DNA from: Bacillota bacterium
Lineage (GTDB): Bacteria; Bacillota; Clostridia; Acetivibrionales; JAEZXR01
Assembly (NCBI GenBank): GCA_023419605.1
Contig: JAEZXR010000086.1
Coordinates: 150,283 to 214,282 of the forward strand
DNA: 64,000 nucleotides
Direction of reading: 5' to 3'
Shown here: positions 15,788-24,097 of the stretch, in pieces
Position numbering within the stretch: the stretch's first letter is position 1
How the letters are laid out: each line of letters starts with the position of its first letter
Notes under the pieces: generated by a model
Seen by the model: only the letters and a program-made list of their open reading frames with translations
What the model was told of the DNA's origin: nothing
Database searches by the model: none
Translations under genes and position numbers: made by a program

Positions 15788-18499
15788 TCAAACCTTTAAC
15801 AAGGTGTATGTTCGCAGAAGCTCTTCAAATTGATAAGCGGGAATAGGCCGGCTCAAAAGGTAGCCTTGTACCTGCTCGCAGTTATGGTACTTCAAAAAGG
15901 AGAACTCTTCTATGGTTTCCACTCCTTCGGCAACGATTTTGTGCTGCAGGTTTTGCGCCAGAGCAATGACTGCCGATGTTATGGTAGCATTGCCGGAATC
16001 GGCATGTACATTGTTTACAAAGGACCTGTCAATCTTTAAAGTATCGATGGGAAACCTCTTCAGGTATCCCAGGGAGGAATACCCGGTACCGAAATCATCC
16101 AGGGCAATATTGATTCCAAGGTTTTTTAGGCTGTCAAGAATGCCTAGAGTATAATCCACATCTTCCATCAAGGTACCTTCCGTAAGCTCCAGCTGGAGGT
16201 ACTGCGGAGGAAGCCCTGTTGTATGCAGGACTCGTTTTACCGTGTCAATCAATTTCCTGTTTTGAAAATGCCGGGCGGAAATATTTACGGAAACCGTCAA
16301 ATCCCCGAAGCCGAGGGAATGCCACTCCTTATTTTTCCTGCAGGCAGCTTCCATGACAAATTCATCAATCAGTACGATCAATCCCGATTCTTCTGCAATG
16401 GGAATAAAGTCAGAGGGAGGCACGAGGCCGAGATCCGGATGGTTCCACCGTACCAAAGCTTCCATGCCTGTGATGTTTCCGGTCTGCATATCTGCCTGCG
16501 GCTGGTAATAAACCTCCAGCTCCGAGTCCTTAATGGCATGCCTGAGCTTGGTTTCCAGTGAAAAACGTTTGAAAACCGTGGCATTCATCGTTGCCGTATA
16601 CAGTTGATAACCGTTTCTTCCATTTTCCTTTGCCCTGTACAATGCCGTATCCGCATTTTTTATGAGTGTTTCCGCGTCTTCTCCATCCATGGGAAACACG
16701 CTGATGCCGATGCTCACCGTCACAGTCAATTCCACCCCTTCAATGAAAAAGGGGGCCGTCAGGTTTTCGATGATTTTGTCGGCAACCAATGCGGCATCCT
16801 CGATGCTCTTCAACTGAGGCAAAATGATGGTGAATTCATCGCCGCCCAGACGCGCGATGGTATCTCCTTCGCGCAAGGTATTGCTGAGGCGCTGCGAAAC
16901 CTCTTGAAGCAGCTTGTCTCCCAGCCCGTGTCCCAGACTGTCATTGATGTTTTTGAAGTGGTCAAGGTCCAGAAACAGGACTGCCAGGAGTTCCCGGGTA
17001 CGCTTTGATTGTACCAGGGCCAGCTTGAGCCTGTCATTGAACAGAATACGGTTGGGCATATCCGTCAAGGCATCATAGTACGCCATGTGGTTGATGGTCT
17101 CCTCGAACTTTTTCCTGTTGATGGCGATGGCAATCTGGCTGGAGACAAATTTCATCAACTCCATATCTTCGAGGGTGTAGGTAGTGTCGTTTGTGTAACT
17201 CTGTACGGCAATCATTCCGATGGCTTGATTGTCAATTTTTAAGGGCGTTCCCAGCCACTGCATGGGGATTTGCCCAAATATTTCAATTTCGCCTCGATGT
17301 GCCATTTCTTCGACATTTTGGTTGTTCAGGAGCAGCGTTCGATCTGTTTTGATAACGTGCTCCGTAATGCCGTTTGCAAACTTTCTGGAAGGAGTATCTG
17401 CATACCCCGTGTCAGGCATGGTTTCATCCACCAGGTATGGAAAATGCATCATGTCCTGATGCTGGTCATAGAGTGCGATGTAAAAGTTCTTTGTATTGAT
17501 AATAGTGCCAAGGGCTTGATGAATATAGAGGATCAGAGTTTGCAGATCACTGCATGTATTTGTGGCGGAAGCGATATTATAGGCTATATTTACCCACTCG
17601 TGCTGCTTCCGTAATTCATAGTAGGTTTTCTGCAGTTTCGTGCGCAAAGACTTAATATAGGTATTCAGCGATAAAAAGATAATGAGGGTTATCAGGGTTA
17701 CCGAAATAATAATAATGGTAACCTTCAATCTTTCATAGCGTGTATAATGGTCGGAATGCTGGAGAAAATGGCTTACATAAAGTGTTTCATAAACTCCCGA
17801 GTTCTGAAGCTCCTGAATCCTCTTGTTTAAAAATGTGACCAGCTGCGGGTTGGATTTGCTGACGCCAAAGGCCACATCAACGGGATAGAGGGAAGTGAGA
17901 GTTGGAACAATATCTCCTTTTAAGCCGTTCCTTACGAGAAGATAGTTTATTACCTGCTCATCTTCAAAAATAACATCAATGCCCCCAAATTCCAGAGCCC
18001 GCAGACATTCTTCAGTATTTTCAAAAGCAGTATAGGTAGTAATGTTAAGTTTTTTGGATAATATGTATTCCGGGTAGTTGCCCTGTCCTACTCCGATTCT
18101 GTATTTTGCCAAGTTCTCGATGAAAATCGGTTCCGCATTCTTTCTGGTGAAGACGGCAACGCTTGTTTTAAGGACTGGAACGGAAAATAGGAGCTCCTGT
18201 TTGTTCTCAGGAGTCATAGCGGTTAAACCGCAGCTATCGATGTTTCCTTTAAGGACCCTTTCTTTGACTTTATACCATGAGTCTGCCGAATATGTCATCG
18301 GATAGGGGCTTTCCTGAAAAATTGTATTGGTAAGGTCAACAGTAAAGCCATAGACTTCAATTCCTTTCATATAGCTGTAGGGAGGATAGTTGGCATCATG
18401 TTGAAATTCAACCTGTTTGTTCTCCTCTGCGGCATGAATTGTGATGGGTGCCCATATCCATAGGAATAAAAATAAGATCAAAGCAAATTTTTTCATCAT
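15788..18499 (-). CDS. Solute-binding sensor with GAF, GGDEF and EAL domains (c-di-GMP turnover)
   Basis: A 903-residue membrane protein. Residues 1-25 are a signal sequence. Residues ~30-250 form a periplasmic-type binding module (SBP_bac_3: 'HDANYPPYSYMKGIEVYGFT', 'YRIGVGQGNYPEYIL'). A membrane helix lies at ~265-285, a GAF-like domain at ~310-465, GGDEF at ~480-640 and EAL at ~655-895. Both catalytic units look intact: GGDEF with an I-site REGD five residues ahead, and EAL with 'MEALVRWNHP', 'LELTEG', 'DDFGTGYSSLGYLKRFPIDT' and 'EGVET'. The protein could therefore both make and degrade c-di-GMP, set by an external amino-acid-like ligand and an internal signal. I start at ATG 18499, behind GAGG; ATG 18511 lacks a site. 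The gene is monocistronic. Confidence 0.92.
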   Translation of the reverse strand: MMKKFALILFLFLWIWAPITIHAAEENKQVEFQHDANYPPYSYMKGIEVYGFTVDLTNTIFQESPYPMTYSADSWYKVKERVLKGNIDSCGLTAMTPENKQELLFSVPVLKTSVAVFTRKNAEPIFIENLAKYRIGVGQGNYPEYILSKKLNITTYTAFENTEECLRALEFGGIDVIFEDEQVINYLLVRNGLKGDIVPTLTSLYPVDVAFGVSKSNPQLVTFLNKRIQELQNSGVYETLYVSHFLQHSDHYTRYERLKVTIIIISVTLITLIIFLSLNTYIKSLRTKLQKTYYELRKQHEWVNIAYNIASATNTCSDLQTLILYIHQALGTIINTKNFYIALYDQHQDMMHFPYLVDETMPDTGYADTPSRKFANGITEHVIKTDRTLLLNNQNVEEMAHRGEIEIFGQIPMQWLGTPLKIDNQAIGMIAVQSYTNDTTYTLEDMELMKFVSSQIAIAINRKKFEETINHMAYYDALTDMPNRILFNDRLKLALVQSKRTRELLAVLFLDLDHFKNINDSLGHGLGDKLLQEVSQRLSNTLREGDTIARLGGDEFTIILPQLKSIEDAALVADKIIENLTAPFFIEGVELTVTVSIGISVFPMDGEDAETLIKNADTALYRAKENGRNGYQLYTATMNATVFKRFSLETKLRHAIKDSELEVYYQPQADMQTGNITGMEALVRWNHPDLGLVPPSDFIPIAEESGLIVLIDEFVMEAACRKNKEWHSLGFGDLTVSVNISARHFQNRKLIDTVKRVLHTTGLPPQYLQLELTEGTLMEDVDYTLGILDSLKNLGINIALDDFGTGYSSLGYLKRFPIDTLKIDRSFVNNVHADSGNATITSAVIALAQNLQHKIVAEGVETIEEFSFLKYHNCEQVQGYLLSRPIPAYQFEELLRTYTLLKV

Positions 18500-18665
18500 A
18501 GCATTCCTCATAAACCGTTGTAATGATTTCTATTTATACAATTATAGCATGCGAATGAAGGGTTTTCTACATAATTTACCAAAAAGCCGGCAGTTAATGT
18601 AAAAAAAGCGAATATGCCGCAAAGGAGATAAATGGGGGTGCTGCTAAAAAAGAAGAACATTTTTT

Positions 18666-18712
18666 GCAGTCTCTATACATCAGGTTATGGAGACATGATG
18701 TATAGAGACTGC
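18666..18712. repeat. 17-bp inverted repeat downstream of mug
   Basis: GCAGTCTCTATACATCA (18666-18682) and its complement (18696-18712) surround a 13-base loop, with outer ACATT/AATGT extending the pairing past a bulge. It sits 8 bases beyond the mug stop. A T-tract is missing on the mug strand, so it is not a standard terminator; it may still act as a 3' stabiliser. Confidence 0.6.
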
Positions 18713-18719
18713 AATGTGT

Positions 18720-19280
18720 TTAAGAAAGGTGTAGACGGGATTTAAGAGAGTTTAAATTTCTAAAGCATTCAAGCTGCACTTCATAGGGAATGGTATTCAA
18801 ACCGCTGGGATTCGAGCAGATATAATCGGTGCTGCTCTCGAACAGACGGTGGGACTGAGCACCGGGGACAATTTTAATTTTGGACTGGGGAGTCCCCAGG
18901 AGATTGGAGACAAAAGCACGGTAAACTCCAAAGCCGACATAGCATACAATGGAAGGCATATAACCCCGTATCAGGTTTGCCAACTCCTTGCTTCCGGCCG
19001 TAAATTCCTCGGCAGAAATTTCAGCAGCAGACTTTGTAGGCCTTGGTACAATATTGGTTGAACCGTAGCCGTATTTCAGCAATTGATGATCCTCCTCCGG
19101 TTTTAACAGGATGGGCAAAAGGCCGGACTCATGGAGCAGTTTCCAGAACCTGTTGCTCTTCCCTGCGTAATGGTGGCCGGCTGCGGCCGAGTACAGGCCG
19201 GGGTTATATCCAACGAAAAGAATGGATAGGTTGGGCGCTACGATATCGGGGAGCGGTTTTTCAGGTATTGCATTTATCAT
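18720..19280 (-). CDS. mug: G/U mismatch-specific uracil-DNA glycosylase
   Basis: A 186-residue DNA repair enzyme of the Mug/TDG branch of the uracil-DNA glycosylase superfamily. It removes uracil or ethenocytosine mispaired with guanine. 'LFVGYNPGLYSAAAGHHYAG' followed by 'KSNRFWKLL' is the family's active-site block (G-x-N-P-G and the N-R-F-W helix). 'VCYVGFGVYRAF' and 'GAQSHRLFESSTDYICSNPS' resemble the second conserved block, though 'PNPSG' is changed to 'SNPSG'. Start ATG 19280 follows GGAGGTG. It is divergent from the dGTPase gene, about 200 bases away. Confidence 0.85.
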   Translation of the reverse strand: MINAIPEKPLPDIVAPNLSILFVGYNPGLYSAAAGHHYAGKSNRFWKLLHESGLLPILLKPEEDHQLLKYGYGSTNIVPRPTKSAAEISAEEFTAGSKELANLIRGYMPSIVCYVGFGVYRAFVSNLLGTPQSKIKIVPGAQSHRLFESSTDYICSNPSGLNTIPYEVQLECFRNLNSLKSRLHLS

Positions 19281-19480
19281 GTTTTACACCTCCAAAGTAA
19301 TAAAATATGTGCTGCTATGGTTCTTTCCACCGTTGAACTGCAAAAGAAACATCTAAGTTTTCGACATCCAACTGTAGTATTCCATAAAACGTAAAGAGTA
19401 ACACGCCCGGGAAAGTTATGGTTTTTATCCCCTCATGCCGATGATATAATAGAGTAAAAGGGATATTGAAGGAGGTCATC

Positions 19481-20632
19481 ATGTCTACGGTTTGGAGAGA
19501 AATCAGAGAAAAGCAGGAGGAGGTATTGAGTCCTTTTGCAGCCAAAAGCAGCCATTCAAAGGGAAGGGTTTTCGAAGAGGAAAAATGCCCTGTCCGGACC
19601 GACTTCGAGAGGGATTCCAATCGAATCCTGTACTCCTATGAATTTCGAAGGCTGAGGCATAAGACGCAGGTGTTTTTTAATGCAAAGAATGATCACATCT
19701 GTACGCGGATGGAACATGTTTTGAATGTCGGCTCCATTGCCGTTACCATTGCAAGAACCTTGAACCTCAACCAGGATCTGACCTATGCTATCGCACTGGG
19801 CCATGATTTGGGCCATGCACCTTTCGGACATAGCGGAGAAAAGGTTTTGGACCGGTGCTTAAAAAAGATCAATCCGGAGTATTCCTTCCAGCACGAACTT
19901 CACAGCTTGCGGGTGGTTGACCGGTTAGCTTCGCGCATACCCAGGGAAAAAGTCAATGAAAACGGCGGGTTAAATCTGACTTTTGAAGTCCGGGACGGAA
20001 TTGCCTGCCATTGCGGAGAAAAGTATAACGAGTATCAGCTTAAAAGAGATATGTCCAAGACGCTGCAGAGCCTGACCCGGTTGAAGGCAGGTTCTCAGAA
20101 TCCTCATACGCTGGAAGCCTGTGTGGTCCGGCTGGTGGATAAGATTGCCTATGTGGGCCGGGATATTGAAGATGCGGTCCGTGTAAATCTGATCAATATG
20201 AATGATATTCCCAAGGATATAAAAGAGGAGTTGGGCTATACCAATGGGGAAATTATCAACACACTGGTCTGTGATATTATAGAGAACAGTTACGGCAAGG
20301 ATTGCATCCAGCTAAGCAGAGAGAAGGGGGAGGCACTGGAGCGGCTCATTAAGGAAAATGTAAGACTGATCTACAGGGCGGATAAGATTGTTCGATACGA
20401 AAAGACTGCGGAAAACGTAATGGAAGGTTTGTTCTTTAACCTGATGGAGGTCTGCAACGATCTGGAAAAGTTAAAAAACAGCGAACTGAAGGTACATCAT
20501 AAATTTTACAGTTATATGAAGGACATCGGATACACTGCGGAGGATACAAGAGAGCAGAAGGTCATCGACTTTATAGCCGGAATGACGGATAGCTTCGCCT
20601 TAAACTGTTTTGAAGAGATTTATTGGCTATAA
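19481..20632 (+). CDS. dGTPase-like deoxynucleoside triphosphate triphosphohydrolase
   Basis: A 383-residue HD-domain enzyme that cleaves dNTPs to the nucleoside and triphosphate. Signs are 'DRDSN'-type entry as 'DFERDSNRILYSYEFRRL', 'RHKTQVF', then the metal site 'RMEHVLNVGSIA' and 'ALGHDLGHAPFGHSGE' (the H...HD...D set), and 'DKIAYVGRDIEDAV' holding the last Asp. ATG 19481 directly follows GGAGGTCATC; the five extra upstream codons overlap that site. A TATAAT at 19445 gives a likely -10, but the -35 is poor. The next gene (another HD nucleotidase) follows 21 bases behind, so both likely act on the dNTP pool. Confidence 0.92.
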   Translation: MSTVWREIREKQEEVLSPFAAKSSHSKGRVFEEEKCPVRTDFERDSNRILYSYEFRRLRHKTQVFFNAKNDHICTRMEHVLNVGSIAVTIARTLNLNQDLTYAIALGHDLGHAPFGHSGEKVLDRCLKKINPEYSFQHELHSLRVVDRLASRIPREKVNENGGLNLTFEVRDGIACHCGEKYNEYQLKRDMSKTLQSLTRLKAGSQNPHTLEACVVRLVDKIAYVGRDIEDAVRVNLINMNDIPKDIKEELGYTNGEIINTLVCDIIENSYGKDCIQLSREKGEALERLIKENVRLIYRADKIVRYEKTAENVMEGLFFNLMEVCNDLEKLKNSELKVHHKFYSYMKDIGYTAEDTREQKVIDFIAGMTDSFALNCFEEIYWL

Positions 20633-20653
20633 ATGATGATAGGGGGAATGAAA

Positions 20654-21244
20654 GTGGCTGGACGGAACTACCATTTTTTTGCGTTTTTATCAAGGATGAA
20701 GCATATTACCCGGTGGGGGCTCATGCGGAATACCCAGTCGGAGAACATACAGGAGCACAGCTTGCAGGTGGCGGTCATTGCCCATGCGCTGGCGCTTATC
20801 CGAAACCAGCATTTCGGTGGGGATATCAATGCCGACAGAGTGGCTGTACTGGGGATGTATCATGACTCCAATGAGATTTTTACGGGAGATCTGCCCACGC
20901 CCATAAAGTACTATAACCCGGAGATTAAAAAAGTTTATAAGGAAATTGAGAACATTTCAAAAAAGAAACTGCTGTCCATGCTGCCGGAAGAGCTGGTAGA
21001 CAGCTATTCAAAAATAATCGCCGATGAAACGGAAGATGCCTGTGAGTGGAAGTTGGTAAAGGCGGCAGATCGCATCGCAGCATATATTAAATGTGTTGAG
21101 GAGGCGAAGGTGGGGAATCGGGAGTTTAACAAGGCCAGTGAGACGATTTATAAATCCATCCTGGAAATTGGTCTGCCGGAGGTTGATTATTTTATGAAGA
21201 ATTTCATGCCCAGCTTTTTTCTGACATTGGATGAGTTGGAATAA
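20654..21244 (+). CDS. YfbR-like 5'-deoxynucleotidase (HD family)
   Basis: A 196-residue cytoplasmic phosphatase that removes phosphate from deoxynucleoside monophosphates. The N-terminus 'HFFAFLSRMKHITRWGLMRN' followed by 'TQSENIQEHSLQVA' is the hallmark of YfbR, and 'LGMYHDSNEIFTGDLPTPIK' supplies the HD metal residues. GTG 20654, seven bases after AGGGGG, is preferred because the ATG codons at 20633 and 20648 have no properly spaced site. It is co-transcribed with the dGTPase. Its last 58 bases overlap the 3' end of the convergent gene at 21187. Confidence 0.9.
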   Translation: MAGRNYHFFAFLSRMKHITRWGLMRNTQSENIQEHSLQVAVIAHALALIRNQHFGGDINADRVAVLGMYHDSNEIFTGDLPTPIKYYNPEIKKVYKEIENISKKKLLSMLPEELVDSYSKIIADETEDACEWKLVKAADRIAAYIKCVEEAKVGNREFNKASETIYKSILEIGLPEVDYFMKNFMPSFFLTLDELE

Positions 21245-22953
21245 GTCCAGGCAGTCAATGCCTTATGAAGGACGATAGTGAGTAAAAGGGCTGTAAGACC
21301 GATGATCAAGCCCAGAATAAAACCGTTCAGGGTACGGTGCACGGAAACCCTGACAGAAGTAAAGCCATGGCAGAAGCTGTTAAAAACAGAGATGATGCCG
21401 ACGGTTGTCCCAAGACCCAAAGTCGCCGGAACCAGGGGTTTAGCTGTTTTTTTACATAGAAGGACAAAAATAAAAAAACAGGGATACCCCACAAGGAATT
21501 CTTTGAATCGAGGACGTACCGTCATAAATCTTTCAAGGGTTTTACGGATATTCAATTCCAGAGCCGACGCCGGGATAAGGGAGTGGTTTCCGCTTCTGGA
21601 GAGGTAGATGTAAAATACCGTGACTCCTGCAAGGCCCAGAAGAAGCTGGGGCAGGTTTCCTTTTTTGGCACGGATTCCACGCAGGATAAGGTCCCAGGTG
21701 CCAGGCTTGCCGAAAAGCAGCAGGTATACGGCAATAAATGCAACTAATGGAAGCGTGTAGGTTAGGAGTGAGCCGCTGAAGTTTACCAGATGCAGCGTGA
21801 AACGGACATCCGACATGGCTGCGAGAATGGAAAGAACGCCTGCGGCAGTGCACAGAGCCAGCAAAACCAGAGAATGGAGGAGCTGCGTCCCAATTTTTTT
21901 ATGCAGGGCATTTTTAAGGTATACCAGAAGTATGATAACCGCAAGGGAAGGATAGAGGATGGATGCCGCAGTGGCTTCCAAGATCAGCGCGGTGGAATCC
22001 TGAAGCAGGAGGAATAGTACGGCCGATACAATACTTGAAAACGCCATCCGCAGCCAAAATCTTCTGTCCGGTGTAAACAGATAACAAAAGCCCAGTGAGA
22101 AAGCCAGAAGAAGGTTCAATAGAATCAGCAGAACGTGAAAAGGTCCTGGAAGCTTGGGAGAAGGGCCAAGGAATGGCTGATTGACATCATACCCCTTTTG
22201 GTCCAGCAGCGCGGAAAGCTCTGTAGAAGTGTTCAGTGGACCTTCCAGGTTTTGTGAAGCTGTTGAACTGCCGGATTGAAACGGCTGTACATAAATGAAA
22301 CGGATACTTCTGTCTACCACACCACGAAGCCAGCGAAAAAGCAGGTCTTCTTCCCCAAGGGCAGCCAGGTCTCCGGGAGGGGTGATATAAGCTCTGCCTG
22401 CAGCATAATCCATGCTGCTGATGAGGAGATCAAGGCCGGGAACAGCGGTATGGCCTGTCTGCTGGGCATTTTCCACTAAAAGCAAAATGACCCCGGATTC
22501 TTTCAGCGCAGAGACCGCAGGCGTACTATCCACAGAACCGGAGGAGGCCCAGGGCGATTCAAATTGGATATAGCGTATTCCGTAGTGAGTGATAATGTTT
22601 TTCAAGCTTTCATAATATTTTGCGTCATGGTATACGCCTGAAATCTGGAGAATCACATCCATATCCTGTTTTCGCAGGTTATCGATAAGCTGTATATCAA
22701 AGCTGCAAATGTTTTGGGAGGACTGTGCTGCATCTTCCTTAACAACTGCGGTTTGTATGCAGGAGTCCTTCAGCTTTTGCACAAGGGACTCTATAGAATC
22801 AGTCCAGAGGGAGGCAAATTCCTGAATATCTGCTGCGAGGATTACGGAACGGTTAGCATTTTCATTGCTGAATCTAAGCTTCACAGAAGGAAGTAAAAGC
22901 AAAAGAGTTGCAGCGAGGCAGATCCATAATACACACTTGATTCGTAGCTTCAT
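21187..22953 (-). CDS. DUF5693-like polytopic membrane protein
   Basis: A 588-residue protein with an N-terminal hydrophobic helix (~7-25), an external domain of about 240 residues ('SVILAADIQEFASLWTDSIE', 'YIQFESPWAS') and then about nine membrane helices to the C-terminus. The layout and phrases such as 'GVVDRSIRFIYVQPF' fit the DUF5693 proteins found beside the cell-wall pyruvyl transferase CsaB in Bacillales and Clostridia; csaB is not next to it here. Function is unknown, with a role in surface polymer export possible. It starts at ATG 22953 and follows a tiny gene by 6 bases. Its 3' end overlaps the yfbR-like gene by 58 bases, tail to tail. Confidence 0.75.
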   Translation of the reverse strand: MKLRIKCVLWICLAATLLLLLPSVKLRFSNENANRSVILAADIQEFASLWTDSIESLVQKLKDSCIQTAVVKEDAAQSSQNICSFDIQLIDNLRKQDMDVILQISGVYHDAKYYESLKNIITHYGIRYIQFESPWASSGSVDSTPAVSALKESGVILLLVENAQQTGHTAVPGLDLLISSMDYAAGRAYITPPGDLAALGEEDLLFRWLRGVVDRSIRFIYVQPFQSGSSTASQNLEGPLNTSTELSALLDQKGYDVNQPFLGPSPKLPGPFHVLLILLNLLLAFSLGFCYLFTPDRRFWLRMAFSSIVSAVLFLLLQDSTALILEATAASILYPSLAVIILLVYLKNALHKKIGTQLLHSLVLLALCTAAGVLSILAAMSDVRFTLHLVNFSGSLLTYTLPLVAFIAVYLLLFGKPGTWDLILRGIRAKKGNLPQLLLGLAGVTVFYIYLSRSGNHSLIPASALELNIRKTLERFMTVRPRFKEFLVGYPCFFIFVLLCKKTAKPLVPATLGLGTTVGIISVFNSFCHGFTSVRVSVHRTLNGFILGLIIGLTALLLTIVLHKALTAWTYSNSSNVRKKLGMKFFIK

Positions 22954-22959
22954 TCCTTC

Positions 22960-23130
22960 TCATTCTCCTTCCATAGCATAGTAGTGGTTTCCATGAATAA
23001 ACACTCCGTAGGGGAATAAATCCATAAGGTCGCGGAGTATGGACCTCGCCGCCGGGCCCATCTGCAATCGAATAAAAATGGAGTGCCTGTACCCGGTATA
23101 AATTATAAGTCCGATATAAAATATTATCAA
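22960..23130 (-). CDS. Small membrane-type protein upstream of DUF5693, perhaps a 3' gene fragment
   Basis: A frame of 56 codons from TTG 23130 that ends in TGA six bases before the DUF5693 ATG, an operon-like junction. It reads a hydrophobic stretch ('IIFYIGLIIYTGYRHS') and then 'GPAARSILRDLMDLFPYGVF' and 'IHGNHYYAMEGE', a composition that looks coded. The frame stays open upstream without a good start back to about 23208. A different frame there begins ATG AAG AGA near 23222 and reads MKRDFKIFLMFFRTDTFTSA. A single frameshift near 23160 would join them into a ~95-residue protein. I do not recognise a family. Confidence 0.4.
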   Translation of the reverse strand: MIIFYIGLIIYTGYRHSIFIRLQMGPAARSILRDLMDLFPYGVFIHGNHYYAMEGE

Positions 23131-23244
23131 GGCCGGCGTTTTTACAAATATTACCAGTTTGTTGCGGAGGTAAAAGTATCCGTGCGAAAAAACATCAAAA
23201 ATATTTTAAAATCTCTCTTCATTATGTTGGCTCTTCTACTGCAT

Positions 23245-23273
23245 TTGACAATAGTTTTCCGAGTATATATAAG
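23245..23273 (+). promoter_or_regulatory. Candidate promoter for the VOC gene (distal)
   Basis: TTGACA (23245-23250), a 17-base spacer, and TATAAG (23268-23273). Confidence 0.5.
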
Positions 23274-23315
23274 CAGTTTTGCATAAAAATAAAAGGTGAA
23301 CAGGAAAATTTTATA

Positions 23316-23345
23316 TTGAATACTAACGGAATCTAATGATATAAT
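23316..23345 (+). promoter_or_regulatory. Candidate promoter for the VOC gene (proximal)
   Basis: TTGAAT (23316-23321), an 18-base spacer, and TATAAT (23340-23345), about 120 bases before the ATG. Confidence 0.5.
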
Positions 23346-23464
23346 CACATAAAAAAGCTTTGATAATTTTTAAACATACATTTTTTTACTTTCTTGAAAG
23401 GATTACTTCTAAAAAAGCAAAAAACGGGTATAATTTCAGGATGTAGGAGCATGGAGGCAGAACA

Positions 23465-23875
23465 ATGAGTAATTTTAAAGGACTTGCACATATCGGTTTG
23501 TTTACTGCAGATATTGAGGAATCAAAACGCTTTTATGTGGAAAATCTGGGATTTACCCTGGAATACGAGACTGTGATGGACAAGCCAGACAATCACTGGA
23601 CGAAAATGGCTTTTTTAAATCTGAACGGTATGGTGATAGAGCTTTTACAGCATTCAGACAAAGCAAAGCATAAAACAGGAAATGATGGCTGTGTGGATCA
23701 TCTCACTATTGAAGTGAAAGACCTGGAACAGGTTGTAACGGATTTGAAAGAAAAAGGTATTGTTTTTGAAACCGAAGCTCCCATTAAAATGGAAAAGCTT
23801 TTTAATGGTGCTCAGGTCATATTCTTCCGGGGACCCAGCGGAGAGCGGCTTGAATTGTTCGAATACCTGGCATAA
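23465..23875 (+). CDS. VOC-family (glyoxalase/dioxygenase fold) protein
   Basis: A 136-residue metalloprotein with two beta-alpha-beta-beta-beta modules. 'GLAHIGLFTADIEESKRFYV' followed by 'ENLGF' opens the first module with its metal histidine. 'VDHLTIEVKDLEQVVTDLKE' opens the second with another histidine, and 'FFRGPSGERLELFEY' supplies the terminal glutamate. It could be a lactoylglutathione-lyase-like or methylmalonyl-CoA-epimerase-like enzyme, or a resistance protein; the substrate cannot be told. GGAGG lies seven bases before ATG. It has no operon partner. Confidence 0.88.
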   Translation: MSNFKGLAHIGLFTADIEESKRFYVENLGFTLEYETVMDKPDNHWTKMAFLNLNGMVIELLQHSDKAKHKTGNDGCVDHLTIEVKDLEQVVTDLKEKGIVFETEAPIKMEKLFNGAQVIFFRGPSGERLELFEYLA

Positions 23876-23954
23876 ATATTATCGAAAAAACAAATAATAT
23901 TGTATATAAACAAAAAACTTAATAAAATTACCGATAACTTTGGTGAAAATTTTG

Positions 23955-23983
23955 TTGATTTTTGTAGTGCTTATATGTATTAT
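23955..23983 (+). promoter_or_regulatory. Promoter of pyruvate kinase
   Basis: TTGATT (23955-23960), a 17-base spacer, and TATTAT (23978-23983). It would give a leader of about 105 bases containing the hairpin at 24012. Confidence 0.55.
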
Positions 23984-24011
23984 ATAGAGTGGTATGCTTT
24001 CCTTGCATCGC

Positions 24012-24047
24012 AGCGTAGGGCATGTTCTTTGTGACCTTACGCTTTTT
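24012..24047 (+). terminator. Leader hairpin with T-tract before pyruvate kinase (possible attenuator)
   Basis: AGCGTA-GG (24012-24019) pairs with CCTTACGCT (24035-24043) with one bulge, followed by TTTTT. It lies between the promoter and the coding region rather than behind a gene, so it could interrupt pyk transcription early. The VOC gene stop is about 140 bases upstream, so it may instead simply terminate read-through from there. Confidence 0.5.
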
Positions 24048-24097
24048 ATGTGTAACTTAGTTTTTTCATTTACATAAACTTTTGGAGGGTAAAAGAT

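Larger units (their letters stand above)
23131..23464. other. Divergent control region between the DUF5693 unit and the VOC gene
   Basis: No complete gene is supported in this AT-rich stretch. On the plus strand there are two good promoters (23245-23273 and 23316-23345) and an extra TATAAT at 23429-23434 without a clear -35. On the minus strand it may hold the 5' half of the small gene described at 22960. Confidence 0.5.
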
